44,355 bases of DNA from Ferrithrix thermotolerans DSM 19514 (GCA_945906305.1 CAMDQT010000028.1:1-44355); one strand, 5' to 3'; numbered from the stretch's first letter, positions 1-7,652 are shown. Notes: a model not told the origin generated them from the letters alone. Program-made: numbers and translations.

Positions 1-1
1 G

Positions 2-937
2 TTGGAACAGAAGCAAGAGCGGCTACGGCGCGAGGAGAAGGGCAATGACAGCCGTCGCCGCACCCTCGAGCGCGAGCTCGATTGGGTGCGAATGGCGCCG
101 AAGGCCCGCCAGGCCAAAGGAAAAGCCCGTCTGGCCAATTACGACAAGTTGCTCGCCGATGCCCAAGCCGCAGACAAAGGCAACGATCGCCTGGAGATCA
201 CCATCCCCTCCGGCGACCGGCTCGGTGACGTGGTGGTGGAAACCGAACACCTCACCAAGGGCTACGGCGATCGCCTGCTCGTGGAGGACCTGACGTTCTC
301 CTTGCCGCCCGCAGGCATTGTGGGCGTCATCGGCGCCAACGGCGCGGGCAAGACCACCCTGTTCCGCATGATCACCGGCCAAGAACAAGCCGATGAAGGC
401 TCCCTGCGCGTCGGCCAGACGGTACAACTCGCCTATGTCGACCAGTCACGCGACACCCTCGATGCCGACCGCACGGTCTACCAGGAGATCACCGATGGTC
501 AGGACACCCTGCTCATCGGCAACCGCGAAGTAAACGGACGCGCCTACTGCGGCAGCTTCAACTTCAAAGGATCCGACCAGCAGAAAAAGGTGGGGGACCT
601 CTCCGGCGGCGAGCGCAACCGCGTCCATCTGGCCAAGATCCTTCGCACCGGCGGCAACGTCCTGTTGCTCGACGAGCCAACCAACGACCTCGACGTGGAC
701 ACCTTGCGAGCCCTCGAGGACGCCCTCGAGGCCTTCCCCGGCTGTGCGGTGGTCATCAGCCACGATCGATGGTTCCTGGACCGCATCGCCACCCACGTGC
801 TCGCCTTCGAAGGCGACTCGGTTGTGCGCTGGTTCGAAGGCAATTTCTCCGACTACGAGGCCTTCCGGCGCAAGGAGTTGGGAGCCGACGCGGCCCAACC
901 TCACCGCATCAAGTACAAACCTCTCGTCCGGGGCTGA
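2..937 (+). CDS. ettA: Energy-dependent translational throttle protein EttA, ABC-F ATPase (3' part)
   Basis: C-terminal 311 residues of an ABC-F ATPase; the 5' end lies outside the window, so the first codon here is not the true start. The visible part holds the inter-domain linker (a basic stretch with [20 protein letters not shown], typical of EttA) and the second nucleotide-binding domain: Walker A GANGAGKT near residues 111-118 of this fragment, signature LSGGE near 203-207 and Walker B LLLDEP near 223-228, then the switch His in [15 protein letters not shown]. The tail PHRIKYKPL is the usual EttA C-terminus. ABC-F proteins of this type bind the ribosomal E site and couple ATP level to the first steps of elongation. 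There are no membrane segments, so it is not a transporter. Assignment to EttA rather than another ABC-F is by linker and tail motifs. Confidence 0.93.
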   Translation: MEQKQERLRREEKGNDSRRRTLERELDWVRMAPKARQAKGKARLANYDKLLADAQAADKGNDRLEITIPSGDRLGDVVVETEHLTKGYGDRLLVEDLTFSLPPAGIVGVIGANGAGKTTLFRMITGQEQADEGSLRVGQTVQLAYVDQSRDTLDADRTVYQEITDGQDTLLIGNREVNGRAYCGSFNFKGSDQQKKVGDLSGGERNRVHLAKILRTGGNVLLLDEPTNDLDVDTLRALEDALEAFPGCAVVISHDRWFLDRIATHVLAFEGDSVVRWFEGNFSDYEAFRRKELGADAAQPHRIKYKPLVRG

Positions 938-967
938 TCGCCCGGCCGCGGTGAGGTCCACCAGAGT

Positions 968-1017
968 GACCCCGGTGGGGATGCGACTCGCCCCTATCGG
1001 GGTGATTTGGCTCACCC
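968..1017 (+). promoter_or_regulatory. Cluster of three short hairpins between ettA and the zinc-finger-like gene
   Basis: Three adjoining inverted repeats are visible: CCCC-GGT-GGGG at 970-980, CCCC-TATC-GGGG at 991-1002 and GGGTGA-TTTGGC-TCACCC at 1000-1017, the last two sharing bases and so mutually exclusive. They follow the ettA stop by about 30 bp and end just before the next gene. This could be an ettA terminator without a U-tract or a leader structure of the downstream gene; the sequence does not decide. Confidence 0.35.
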
Positions 1018-1047
1018 GCAGTGGTCGAACGCGCCGATATACCCACC

Positions 1048-1317
1048 ATGGCCAACATCTTGGGGCGCTCCGACCTTCAGACTGCCGACCCGGAGCCAGC
1101 CGCGTCGAACAGCTTCAGCCGTGCCGCGCTACGCCCCATTGAGGCGGGCAGCTATGTCGACTGCGCCCGTTGCCGCCAGCGGGTGAAGTTCCAGGCCAAG
1201 ATCCGCCTGATGCAAGTTATTTGCAACGTGTATGACCAGGGTCGATGGGTCAAGGTCGAGCATTATCACGAGTCCTGCTATCTCGAGACGGACCTTGCCT
1301 ACGGCCCGCCGTCCTGA
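1048..1317 (+). CDS. Small protein with a PARP-type zinc-finger-like CX2C-X31-HX2C pattern
   Basis: An 89-residue protein from the ATG at 1048; an in-frame GTG at 1021 would add nine residues. No clear Shine-Dalgarno precedes either. The C-terminal half contains CARC, then 31 residues ending in GRWVKVEHY, then HESC. This spacing and the aromatic/basic residues before the His resemble the C-X2-C-X28/30-H-X2-C pattern of PARP-type zinc fingers, which recognise DNA breaks in eukaryotes. The first half is low-complexity and probably disordered. No enzyme domain is attached. A zinc-binding structural role is inferred from the four ligands; DNA binding would be speculation. It stands alone between ettA and cysQ-like genes. 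Confidence 0.7.
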   Translation: MANILGRSDLQTADPEPAASNSFSRAALRPIEAGSYVDCARCRQRVKFQAKIRLMQVICNVYDQGRWVKVEHYHESCYLETDLAYGPPS

Positions 1318-1378
1318 AACGGACCAAATACCCAGCACCCGCTAGGAGTGCTGCCAACACCTCGATAGGTTGCCCTCT

Positions 1379-2128
1379 ATGAATGATCACGCCGTTGCCA
1401 CCCAACTCGCCGCCTCGGCCATGCAGCTGTTGGTTGAACTACGGGGCCGCTTTGCCGCACAGGGCATCGACCCGGGCGAATGGGGCAAGCCCGCTGATGC
1501 GGAGGCCAACCGGCTCCTGATGCGTGAGATCGCCGCGCTGCGACCCCAAGACGGCGTGTTGTCAGAGGAGTCCCCCGACACCGAAGCACGCCTGAGCCAA
1601 TCCCGAGTGTGGATCATCGACCCGCTCGATGGCACGCGGGAGTTCGCCGAGCCCGGCCGCACCGACTGGGCCGTGCACGTGGCACTCAGCGTCGATGGCG
1701 TCCCCCTCGTGGGAGCGGTCGCGCTACCCGATGGCAACGTCCTCAACACCGCCCAGCCCCCTCGACCAACGCCGACGGCCGCCCCGATCTGGCGGATGCT
1801 GGTGAGCCGAACCCGACCACCCGAAGTGGCCAAGCAGGTCGCGCAGCGCCTCGGCCTGCACACCGTCCCCTGCGGTTCTGCCGGGGCCAAAGTCGCCACC
1901 ATCCTGCGAGGCGATGCCGAAGTTTACTTGCACGCCGGCGGGATGCGGCAGTGGGATTCGGCCGCCCCAGTCGCGGTCGCCTTGGCCGGGGGCTTTCATG
2001 CCAGCCGGATCGACGGCAGCCCGTTGATCTACAACGGAGCTGAAGTCAACCTGCCGGACCTGCTGGTTTGCCGTCCGGAGATTGCGGCGGAGATTCTCGC
2101 CGCCATCGCCGCGAGCTCCGCCGCGTAA
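1379..2128 (+). CDS. CysQ-like 3'(2'),5'-bisphosphate nucleotidase / inositol-phosphatase family (copy 1)
   Basis: 249 residues from ATG 1379. Metal-site motifs of the inositol monophosphatase/CysQ fold are present: LSEES near 61-65, IDPLDGTREF near 80-89, and WDSAAPVAVA with the following Gly-rich turn about 100 residues further on. Members hydrolyse 3'-phosphoadenosine 5'-phosphate or sugar phosphates in the cytosol with Mg2+. In actinomycetes the same group includes CysQ, which recycles PAP from sulfate assimilation. The ending SRIDGSPLIYNGAEVNLPDLLVCRPE is shared closely with the next gene, so the two are paralogues. Substrate is not fixed by the motifs. An in-frame TTG at 1370 is a less likely start. 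Confidence 0.88.
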   Translation: MNDHAVATQLAASAMQLLVELRGRFAAQGIDPGEWGKPADAEANRLLMREIAALRPQDGVLSEESPDTEARLSQSRVWIIDPLDGTREFAEPGRTDWAVHVALSVDGVPLVGAVALPDGNVLNTAQPPRPTPTAAPIWRMLVSRTRPPEVAKQVAQRLGLHTVPCGSAGAKVATILRGDAEVYLHAGGMRQWDSAAPVAVALAGGFHASRIDGSPLIYNGAEVNLPDLLVCRPEIAAEILAAIAASSAA

Positions 2129-2237
2129 GCACCCACACCCTCGCCGTCGGGGATCGCCAAGTAAGCTTGGCCCAGATGAAAACCCGGGTTGTGCCCCAAC
2201 GCGTTCGGCCACGTTGCCTCAGCTCGGTGTGTGGCCC

Positions 2238-3029
2238 GTGAAGGACGCATCCGATCACCTACTCGCTCGCCTGATCGCGGACGATACCGGCGCCGCCCTG
2301 CTGGCGCTTCGCGAGCAACTGCAGCGCCGCGGCACCTCGCGTTGGGACCTCGAGGCCCAGGGTGACAGCGTCGCCCATAAGCTCATCGTGGGCCATCTCG
2401 GGAACGTTCGACCCGAGGACTACGTCCTCTCCGAGGAGGGCGCCGACGACCGGCGGAGGCTCGGGGCGAAGCGCGTCTGGATCGTTGACCCCCTCGACGG
2501 GACGAACGAGTTCGGTACGCCGCCCCGACCTGACTGGGCGGTGCACGTCGCCTTGGTCGAGAACAACATTGCGGTCGCGGGGGCAGTCGCGCTGCCGGCC
2601 ATGGGTATCACCCTGGCCACAGACGAACCGCCGACCCTTCCCGAACGCGAGGCCGGCCCGATACGGGTGATGGCGTCGCGCTGGCATCCGTCCGCCGCGG
2701 CCCAGGTCGTGGCCCGCGAGACCGGCGGCCAGCTCATCGGTCTGGGCTCGGCGGGCGCCAAGGCCATGGCCGTGGTACTCGGTCACGGTGACGTGTACGC
2801 CCATTCTGGGGGCCAGTACGAATGGGACAACTGTGCCCCCGTGGTGGTGGCTGAGGCCGCGGGACTGCACGTGTCACGCATCGACGGCTCGCCGCTGCGT
2901 TACAACAACTCATCGGTCTACCTGCCCGACTTTCTCATCTGCCGCCCCGAGCTCGCCGATCGTTGCCTTGAGGCCCTCAAACAGGCCATGAGCCATGAGC
3001 GGAATTGGCGGCACTCCGAGGACTACTGA
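2238..3029 (+). CDS. CysQ-like 3'(2'),5'-bisphosphate nucleotidase / inositol-phosphatase family (copy 2)
   Basis: About 263 residues, starting at GTG 2238 or GTG 2229; the reading frame is open well upstream, but no family-like sequence precedes these codons. LSEEGADD and IVDPLDGTNEF supply the metal-binding acids, and QYEWDNCAPVVVAEAAGLH is the second motif in the form usual for actinobacterial CysQ. It follows copy 1 by 109 bp on the same strand and matches it around the IDPLDGT, SAGAK and SRIDGSPL segments, indicating an old tandem duplication. The QYEW motif makes this copy the better candidate for the true PAP phosphatase; copy 1 may have drifted in substrate. This split of roles is inference. 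Confidence 0.87.
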   Translation: MKDASDHLLARLIADDTGAALLALREQLQRRGTSRWDLEAQGDSVAHKLIVGHLGNVRPEDYVLSEEGADDRRRLGAKRVWIVDPLDGTNEFGTPPRPDWAVHVALVENNIAVAGAVALPAMGITLATDEPPTLPEREAGPIRVMASRWHPSAAAQVVARETGGQLIGLGSAGAKAMAVVLGHGDVYAHSGGQYEWDNCAPVVVAEAAGLHVSRIDGSPLRYNNSSVYLPDFLICRPELADRCLEALKQAMSHERNWRHSEDY

Positions 3030-3093
3030 GAGCGCGGCAACCTGTCCACCGCACCGTCCGCAGGAGCGGAGTCGGCGGGGCCCAGCGCCGTGC

Positions 3094-3975
3094 TCAGCGT
3101 GGGCCATCGGACAACGACACCGCGAACGCCACCGTCGCAGCCTTGTCGAGCACCGGCGGCGAGGCGTCGCTGGCCCACGAGCTGATCGCTACCTCCCATA
3201 CGCCTTCGGTCCAGACCAGGCTGGTGTCCGTCCAGTTAGCTTGTTGGGACCAGGTGGCCATCGTTTCGCGCAGCGCCAGCTTCTCCTCACCAACTCGGTC
3301 CACCGAAAAACGTTCGTTCGGTCCGAGCGCCGCCAGCCGCTGAATCAACACCAATCCCGCCGCGTCTGCGGCTGGTCCGTAGCGCTGCGTCCAGCCCGTC
3401 TGACGGTCACCCTCGCGAAGCGGACGCTCCTCCACCAGGTACCAGCCCGGCGGTAGCTGGTTTGGGCGAAAGATCTCGCCTTGGGGCATCGGAGTCAAAG
3501 CGGCTCCGCTGGCGACGTCGAGCACCGGACGTGGACCCAATGGCTCGGCCAGCGCAACCTCCAGCACGTGATTGCGGCTTTGCACCCGACAGATCAACCC
3601 GCTTGGTGGCGCTGGCGTACCGACCTTGGTCACCAACACCCGAACCACCTCCCCCTCAACGCTGCTCGACAGCGCAAAGCTGCCCGCGGTCACCGCTTCG
3701 GTCCCCAACGCCACGACGTAGAGCGTCAAGGTCCGACCATCCTCGGACAGTGCGGCACCAAGGACGGGGGGCTCAAGGCTGCGGGCCGATTCGGCCCCGC
3801 CGGTCGATACTGCGCTGGTCGGAACCAGCGCATCGGCGGGGATCGGTCCGCCTAGTGCCGTGCCGCGAGGCGACGTACAGGTGGTCAACGACGCCGCCGT
3901 CGCTACCACGGCGAGCGCCCGCCGATAGATGGCACCTGGGCCCAATCGCCGCTGCATCCGGGCAAGGCTACCCAC
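3094..3975 (-). CDS. Putative exported lipoprotein of unknown function
   Basis: 293 residues, convergent with the second CysQ-like gene and divergent from pheA. The N-terminus has basic residues, then a hydrophobic segment (ALAVVATAASL) followed by TTC, a near-lipobox in which the residue before Cys is Thr rather than Gly/Ala/Ser, so lipidation is likely but not certain. Starts at Met 3975 or, six codons later, 3957. After a Ser/Ala/Pro-rich linker comes a beta-rich domain with GRTLTLYVVALG and a later PPGWYLVEERPL segment. I recognise no family. Two further Cys residues are far apart. An envelope location is inferred from the signal sequence only. Confidence 0.72.
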   Translation of the reverse strand: MGSLARMQRRLGPGAIYRRALAVVATAASLTTCTSPRGTALGGPIPADALVPTSAVSTGGAESARSLEPPVLGAALSEDGRTLTLYVVALGTEAVTAGSFALSSSVEGEVVRVLVTKVGTPAPPSGLICRVQSRNHVLEVALAEPLGPRPVLDVASGAALTPMPQGEIFRPNQLPPGWYLVEERPLREGDRQTGWTQRYGPAADAAGLVLIQRLAALGPNERFSVDRVGEEKLALRETMATWSQQANWTDTSLVWTEGVWEVAISSWASDASPPVLDKAATVAFAVSLSDGPR

Positions 3976-3994
3976 GCACTAACGTGTCCCCCTC

Positions 3995-4804
3995 GTGACC
4001 ATCGGGTATCAGGGCGAGCCTTTCTCCTACAGCCATCGCGTCGCCGGGCGTTTCTTCCCTGGCGAGCCAGCGATCGGATTCCCCAGCTTCCAAGCCACCT
4101 TCGACGCCTTGGACTCGGGCGAGGTGCAACGCCTGGTGATGCCCATCGAGAACTCGACGACCGGGTCGATCCTGCCTGTTCTGGACCGACTACTGGCCCA
4201 TGCGGTGCACATCACCGACGAACATTTCGAGGAGATCCAGCACGCCCTGCTGGCCCATCCCGGCGCCACAGTGGACACCATCCGCCGAGTCCATTCCCAC
4301 CCCCAGGCGCTGGCGCAGGCGGAGAGCACCATCACTCGTTACGGTTGGGATGCCCAGCCCGAGCACGACACTGCCGGAGCGGTCCGACTGGTGGCCGAAC
4401 GCGGTGACCCGACGGAGGCCTGTCTCGCCCACCCCGATTCTGCCGCCCCCCACGGGCTGGTGATCCTGCTGCACAACGTCGTGGACCGCCCGCACAACAC
4501 GACGCGGTTCGTGGTGCTGCACCCCGGGCGACCAACAGCGGTGAGCGAGCATGCGGACAAGACCACGCTGGCCTTCGAGACCGCCCACACCCCGGGTTCG
4601 TTGGCCATGGCGCTGGTCGAGCTCGGCCTGCGTGGTGCGAACCTCAGTCGCATCGAATCACGGCCGACGGAGATGGCCTGGCGCTACCGCATGTTCGTTG
4701 ATATCAATCACAAGCCGGGACGGGCTGGCTTCGAGGAGATTTTCGAGCCGATGCCGGCCCACCTGAGCAACGTCTCCTTTCTCGGTACCTACCGGGGAGC
4801 TTGA
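3995..4804 (+). CDS. pheA: Prephenate dehydratase (phenylalanine biosynthesis)
   Basis: 269 residues from GTG 3995. Converts prephenate to phenylpyruvate in the cytosol. The catalytic domain shows [12 protein letters not shown] at the N-terminus, [11 protein letters not shown] near residues 49-59, and NTTRFVV near 167-173 with the conserved TRF of the active site. A C-terminal ACT domain for phenylalanine feedback follows: [20 protein letters not shown] and IESRP. This is the monofunctional actinobacterial form with no chorismate mutase part. Its stop (4802-4804) lies two bases before the native nucS start, so pheA and nucS were originally one transcription unit. Confidence 0.95.
   Translation: MTIGYQGEPFSYSHRVAGRFFPGEPAIGFPSFQATFDALDSGEVQRLVMPIENSTTGSILPVLDRLLAHAVHITDEHFEEIQHALLAHPGATVDTIRRVHSHPQALAQAESTITRYGWDAQPEHDTAGAVRLVAERGDPTEACLAHPDSAAPHGLVILLHNVVDRPHNTTRFVVLHPGRPTAVSEHADKTTLAFETAHTPGSLAMALVELGLRGANLSRIESRPTEMAWRYRMFVDINHKPGRAGFEEIFEPMPAHLSNVSFLGTYRGA
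4794..4799 (+). promoter_or_regulatory. Shine-Dalgarno of the native nucS start
   Basis: GGGGAG lies seven bases before GTG 4807, inside the last codons of pheA. It fixes GTG 4807 as the native nucS start, the codon that aligns exactly with the ATG of the second nucS copy at 5683. After the insertion it drives only the truncated frame and, by coupling, the endonuclease. Confidence 0.7.
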
Positions 4805-4806
4805 CG

Positions 4807-5004
4807 GTGAGGCTGCTGATCGCGCGTTGCTCGGTGGACTACCACGGTCGGCTCGACGCACACCTGCCGGTCGCGGTTCGGCTCATCATGGTCAAGGCCG
4901 ACGGATCGGTCATGGTCCACGCTGACGGTGGGGCCTACAAGCCGCTCAACTGGATGAGGCGTGCTTGTTGTATGCTCCCGTTCGCGCGCGATGCGCGGCG
5001 ATGA
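4807..5004 (+). pseudogene. nucS: Native 5' end of nucS, cut off by the HNH element
   Basis: Starts at GTG 4807 and encodes the first 50 residues of NucS ([15 protein letters not shown] at the start, AYKPLNWM at the end), then runs into insert-derived codons giving an unrelated tail of 15 residues and a TGA at 5002-5004. The nuclease domain is missing, so the product cannot be a functional NucS. Residues 1-28 differ from the rebuilt gene at eight positions, whereas residues 29-50 are identical. The stop overlaps the ATG of the endonuclease gene (ATGA, 5001-5004), so ribosomes initiating at the host nucS signal would be delivered to the endonuclease start. Removing 876 bp between the two 67-bp repeats would rejoin this start to the rest of nucS in frame. 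Confidence 0.88.
4891..4957 (+). repeat. 67-bp direct repeat, upstream copy (nucS codons 29-51)
   Basis: Identical base for base to 5767-5833. It begins GTCAAGGCCGACGGATCGG and ends CAACTGGATGA. The copy ends exactly where the two nucS 5' regions part company. Immediately upstream identity drops sharply, so the left edge is a recombination or conversion boundary rather than a uniformly diverged duplication. Confidence 0.95.
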
Positions 5005-5672
5005 TGAGCGACTCCTCGCTCGGCGGGATGCGGGTTCGGCTTTCCGCGCGCTACGCGAGTGACGATGAACTCGTCGCGGATCTTCTGCGCGTCGCGATGT
5101 TGCTTGGGACTGGGCCTTTCACCCGAAAAAACTACGAACGCCTCGGGCAATACAATCCATCGACCATCCACAGACGCCTCGGCGGATGGGCTGAGGCGAT
5201 CAAGCGCGCGGGGTTGGAGGGCGGGCGACCTGACCTTGGACACGATGACACTGTCTGGATGACGAATATTTTCGAAGTGTGGGTGGCCCGTGGCAAACAA
5301 CCCTCCTACGGCCACATGAGAGGAAGTCGATTCAGTCCTGAGGGTTACGCATCCCGCTATGGGTCTTGGGGAAAGGCACTCACCAAGTTTCAAGCGTGGT
5401 TGGACTCAGGCGAGGGGGTGGTGGCGCTTCCCCCAACTAGCGAGGTCCGGGAAGGCCACGCAACCGGTAAAACTCCGAGTCTGAGACTGCGTTGGGAAGT
5501 GCTTCAACGGGACGGATTCACCTGCGTCACGTGCGGACGATCTCCGGCTACCGAAGCAGGAGTGGTGCTCCACGTCGATCACCATCGCGCTTACAGCAAG
5601 GGCGGAGAGACGGTTATCGACAACCTCCGAGTTCTCTGTGATCGTTGCAACCTCGGTAAGTCAGATAGATGA
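5001..5672 (+). CDS. HNH homing-type endonuclease with two homing-endonuclease-associated repeats
   Basis: 223 residues from ATG 5001, chosen because it overlaps the stop of the truncated nucS frame; ATG 5004 or 5028 are alternatives. Residues about 22-72 and 84-134 are two copies of a helical repeat ending in a [12 protein letters not shown] or [10 protein letters not shown] segment, the pattern of the repeat associated with HNH homing endonucleases and thought to bind DNA. Residues 164-220 form a complete HNH nuclease: CVTC at 175-178, HVDHH at 191-195, DNL at 207-209, CDRC at 213-216, then N217 and K220. All zinc and catalytic residues are present, so it looks active. Expected role: double-strand cleavage of nucS alleles lacking the element, repaired by copying it. 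It ends 10 bp before the rebuilt nucS ATG. Confidence 0.92.
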   Translation: MMSDSSLGGMRVRLSARYASDDELVADLLRVAMLLGTGPFTRKNYERLGQYNPSTIHRRLGGWAEAIKRAGLEGGRPDLGHDDTVWMTNIFEVWVARGKQPSYGHMRGSRFSPEGYASRYGSWGKALTKFQAWLDSGEGVVALPPTSEVREGHATGKTPSLRLRWEVLQRDGFTCVTCGRSPATEAGVVLHVDHHRAYSKGGETVIDNLRVLCDRCNLGKSDR

Positions 5673-5682
5673 GATTGGACAT

Positions 5683-6342
5683 ATGAGACTCGTCATTGCC
5701 AAGTGTTCGGTCGACTATGCGGGGAGGCTCAGCGCTCACCTCCCGCTCGCCACGCGTCTGCTGGTCGTCAAGGCCGACGGATCGGTCATGGTCCACGCTG
5801 ACGGTGGGGCCTACAAGCCGCTCAACTGGATGAACCCACCCAACCGCATCATCGAGAGCGACAACGTGTGGACCGTCACCAGTCCAAAGGGCGAGGTGCT
5901 CACCATCACGCTGCACGAGGTGATCTCCGATCACCGGCATGACCTGGGCCCAGACCCTGGTCTGATCAAGGACGGGGTGGAAGCACACCTGCAAGAACTG
6001 CTGGCGGCGGACCCCTCAACGGTCGGCGAACCGCTCCTGCTGGTCCGACGGGAGTACCCGACCGACATCGGCCCCGTGGACCTGCTGTGCCGCGATGCTG
6101 ACGGGCGGGCGGTGGCAGTCGAGGTGAAACGACGGGGCGAGATCGACGGCGTCGAGCAGCTTGCCCGCTACCTCGAGCGGCTCAACCGCGACCCGGCACT
6201 GCGACCGGTTCGGGGCATGTTCGTCGCCCAGCAGATCAAAGCGCAGGCCAAGGTGCTGGCCACGGACCGCGGCATCGTCTGCGTTGAAGTCGACTACGAC
6301 GAACTTCGGGGTGTCGAGCGGAGTCAGCTCTCGCTGTTCTGA
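5683..6342 (+). CDS. nucS: Endonuclease NucS/EndoMS, mismatch-specific (rebuilt full-length gene)
   Basis: 219 residues from ATG 5683. NucS cuts both strands at G-T, G-G and T-T mismatches and replaces MutS/MutL repair in most actinomycetes. Residues 1-110 are the DNA-binding and dimerisation domain ([31 protein letters not shown]). Residues 111-219 are the RecB-like nuclease with D133 in GPVDLL, then E147 and K149 in VEVKR, and Q159. The C-terminus QLSLF (215-219) is the beta-clamp-binding motif. Nothing essential is missing. The first 151 nt come from the inserted element and differ from the native 5' end, so this is a hybrid gene. Its translation start has only a weak ribosome site (GATGAGA) and probably depends on read-through from the endonuclease gene. 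Confidence 0.95.
   Translation: MRLVIAKCSVDYAGRLSAHLPLATRLLVVKADGSVMVHADGGAYKPLNWMNPPNRIIESDNVWTVTSPKGEVLTITLHEVISDHRHDLGPDPGLIKDGVEAHLQELLAADPSTVGEPLLLVRREYPTDIGPVDLLCRDADGRAVAVEVKRRGEIDGVEQLARYLERLNRDPALRPVRGMFVAQQIKAQAKVLATDRGIVCVEVDYDELRGVERSQLSLF
5767..5833 (+). repeat. 67-bp direct repeat, downstream copy (nucS codons 29-51)
   Basis: Second, identical copy of 4891-4957, here continuous with the rest of nucS. Recombination between the two copies would excise 876 bp and leave an in-frame nucS with the native 5' end. Both nucS 5' copies measure 151 nt from start codon to repeat end, which preserves the frame. Confidence 0.95.
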
Positions 6343-6367
6343 CCTGCGGCGACACGCTCCACTGGCC

Positions 6368-7375
6368 ATGGGCTTGCTCCGCACCGTTGCACACTGGTCA
6401 ACTTGGCGGGTGAATGGGCCTGTCCAGCCGGAGCGTCGGCACGACCCCGCGCTCTATCGGACCTTCGAGCGCCAGGAGTGGGCCGAGCTTCGCGCCGCCA
6501 CACCCCTCGAGGTCACCGAAACGGAGCTGAGCGGATTGATCAGCTTCAACGACGCCTTGTCCCTCGACGAGGTGCGCGACATCTACCTGCCCCTGACCCG
6601 CTTGCTGAACCTGTACGTGGGCGCCTTGCAGGACCTGCACACGAGCACCGACTCGTTCCTCGGCCGCCGGACCCGAAAGGTGCCCTTCGTCATCGGGGTG
6701 GCCGGCAGCGTGGCGGTGGGTAAAAGCACCACCGCCCGCCTCCTCCAGCTGCTGCTGGCGCGCTGGCCCAACCACCCGAGCGTCGACCTTGTCACCACTG
6801 ATGGATTCCTCTACTCCACGGCGGAGTTGGAGCGCCGCGGCTTGCTGGGCCGCAAGGGGTTCCCCGAGAGTTACGACACGCGTCGCATGGTGCGGTTCCT
6901 CGCCGATGTCAAAGGCGGCTGCCCGGTGGTCGAAGCGCCGATCTACTCCCACCTCGCCTACGACATCGTGCCGGGCGAGTTTCAAGCGGTGCAACAGCCG
7001 GACATCTTGATCTTCGAGGGCCTCAACGTGCTGCAGCCGCCCAGCGAGCGCGAACTGGAGGCCAGCCGGCCTGTGGTGTCGGATTACTTCGACTTCTCGA
7101 TCTACGTCGATGCAGCCGAGGCAGACATCGAGCGCTGGTACCTCGAGCGGTTCCTGGCGTTCCGCGAGACGGTCTTCGCCGACACCCGTTCGTACTTCCA
7201 CCGCTACTCCAAGCTCAGCGAGACCGAGGCCGAGGCCACCGCCCGCAACACCTGGGCCACGATCAACTTGCCGAATCTGCGCGAGAACATCTCGCCCACC
7301 CGCGAACGGGCCCGGCTTATCGTGCAAAAAGGCCACGATCATCACGTCGAGCGGCTGGAACTGCGCAAGCTCTAA
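6368..7375 (+). CDS. coaA: Pantothenate kinase, type I
   Basis: 335 residues from ATG 6368; GTG 6411 would give a length closer to mycobacterial CoaA. Phosphorylates pantothenate, the first and controlling step of coenzyme A synthesis. Seen: the P-loop [13 protein letters not shown], the LVTTDGFLY segment, [23 protein letters not shown] and [11 protein letters not shown], all in the order of prokaryotic type I kinases, then [17 protein letters not shown] and the ending LRLRKL-like [10 protein letters not shown]. It follows nucS by 25 bp on the same strand and is probably co-transcribed with the pheA-nucS unit. Confidence 0.95.
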   Translation: MGLLRTVAHWSTWRVNGPVQPERRHDPALYRTFERQEWAELRAATPLEVTETELSGLISFNDALSLDEVRDIYLPLTRLLNLYVGALQDLHTSTDSFLGRRTRKVPFVIGVAGSVAVGKSTTARLLQLLLARWPNHPSVDLVTTDGFLYSTAELERRGLLGRKGFPESYDTRRMVRFLADVKGGCPVVEAPIYSHLAYDIVPGEFQAVQQPDILIFEGLNVLQPPSERELEASRPVVSDYFDFSIYVDAAEADIERWYLERFLAFRETVFADTRSYFHRYSKLSETEAEATARNTWATINLPNLRENISPTRERARLIVQKGHDHHVERLELRKL

Positions 7376-7389
7376 CTGCGAGGGCAGTT
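7374..7389 (+). terminator. Short hairpin at the coaA stop codon
   Basis: AACTGC-GAGG-GCAGTT, a perfect 6-bp stem with a 4-base loop starting in the coaA stop codon. No T-run follows, so termination strength is doubtful. Confidence 0.35.
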
Positions 7390-7575
7390 CGGACGCTTCC
7401 CCACCGGCCCGCCAGTCATGCCATGACGGCAAAGCCGAGCGCTCGACACCGCAATAGGTTCGGCCGTACATCGCCCTTGCGGCGTCAGGGCCGATAACCC
7501 GCGCCGCCGTCGGGCCGATTTCCCCCCGCATGTCGCGCCGCGCGCGGACCTGAGTGGTGCAACCCGCCAGGCCGA

Positions 7576-7608
7576 TCTGGGTCGGCGCCCCGAACGCGCC
7601 GACCCAGA
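7576..7608. terminator. Bidirectional hairpin terminator between coaA and the SDR gene
   Basis: TCTGGGTCGGCGC, loop CCCGAAC, GCGCCGACCCAGA: a perfect 13-bp stem. It lies between converging genes (coaA ends 7375, the SDR stop is at 7653), where a terminator serving both strands is expected. No U-tract is present, as is common in high-GC actinomycetes. The rest of 7376-7652 shows no gene. Confidence 0.7.
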
Positions 7609-7652
7609 CAACGGGCGTTGAGCATGTACCGGGCCGGTATCGGCCCAACGGG

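Larger units (their letters stand above)
4958..5833 (+). mobile_element. 876-bp homing-endonuclease element carrying a replacement nucS 5' end
   Basis: Defined as the sequence that must be removed to restore a continuous native nucS. It contains the HNH endonuclease gene and, 10 bp behind it, a second copy of the first 151 nt of nucS that joins in frame to the remaining 3' part. There is no transposase, no terminal inverted repeat and no short target duplication, and in-frame stops exclude an intein. The insert is visibly less GC-rich than its surroundings, most clearly across 5220-5400. The arrangement, an endonuclease gene that supplies a new gene terminus to its target, is known in fungal mitochondrial genes such as Allomyces atp6. 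Mobility here is inferred from structure. Confidence 0.8.

Noticed and set aside
3079-3105. GGCCCA...TGGGCC hairpin between the second CysQ-like gene and the lipoprotein gene
   Set aside because: Only a 6-bp stem with a 15-base loop that overlaps the end of the minus-strand gene; too weak to call a terminator.
4958-5682. HNH gene as part of a group I intron, intein or insertion sequence
   Set aside because: Splicing of an intron would leave a duplicated nucS start; stop codons exclude an intein; no transposase, inverted repeats or short target duplication are present.
6398-7648. Minus-strand frame of about 416 codons
   Set aside because: Antisense shadow of coaA with no domain or plausible start.
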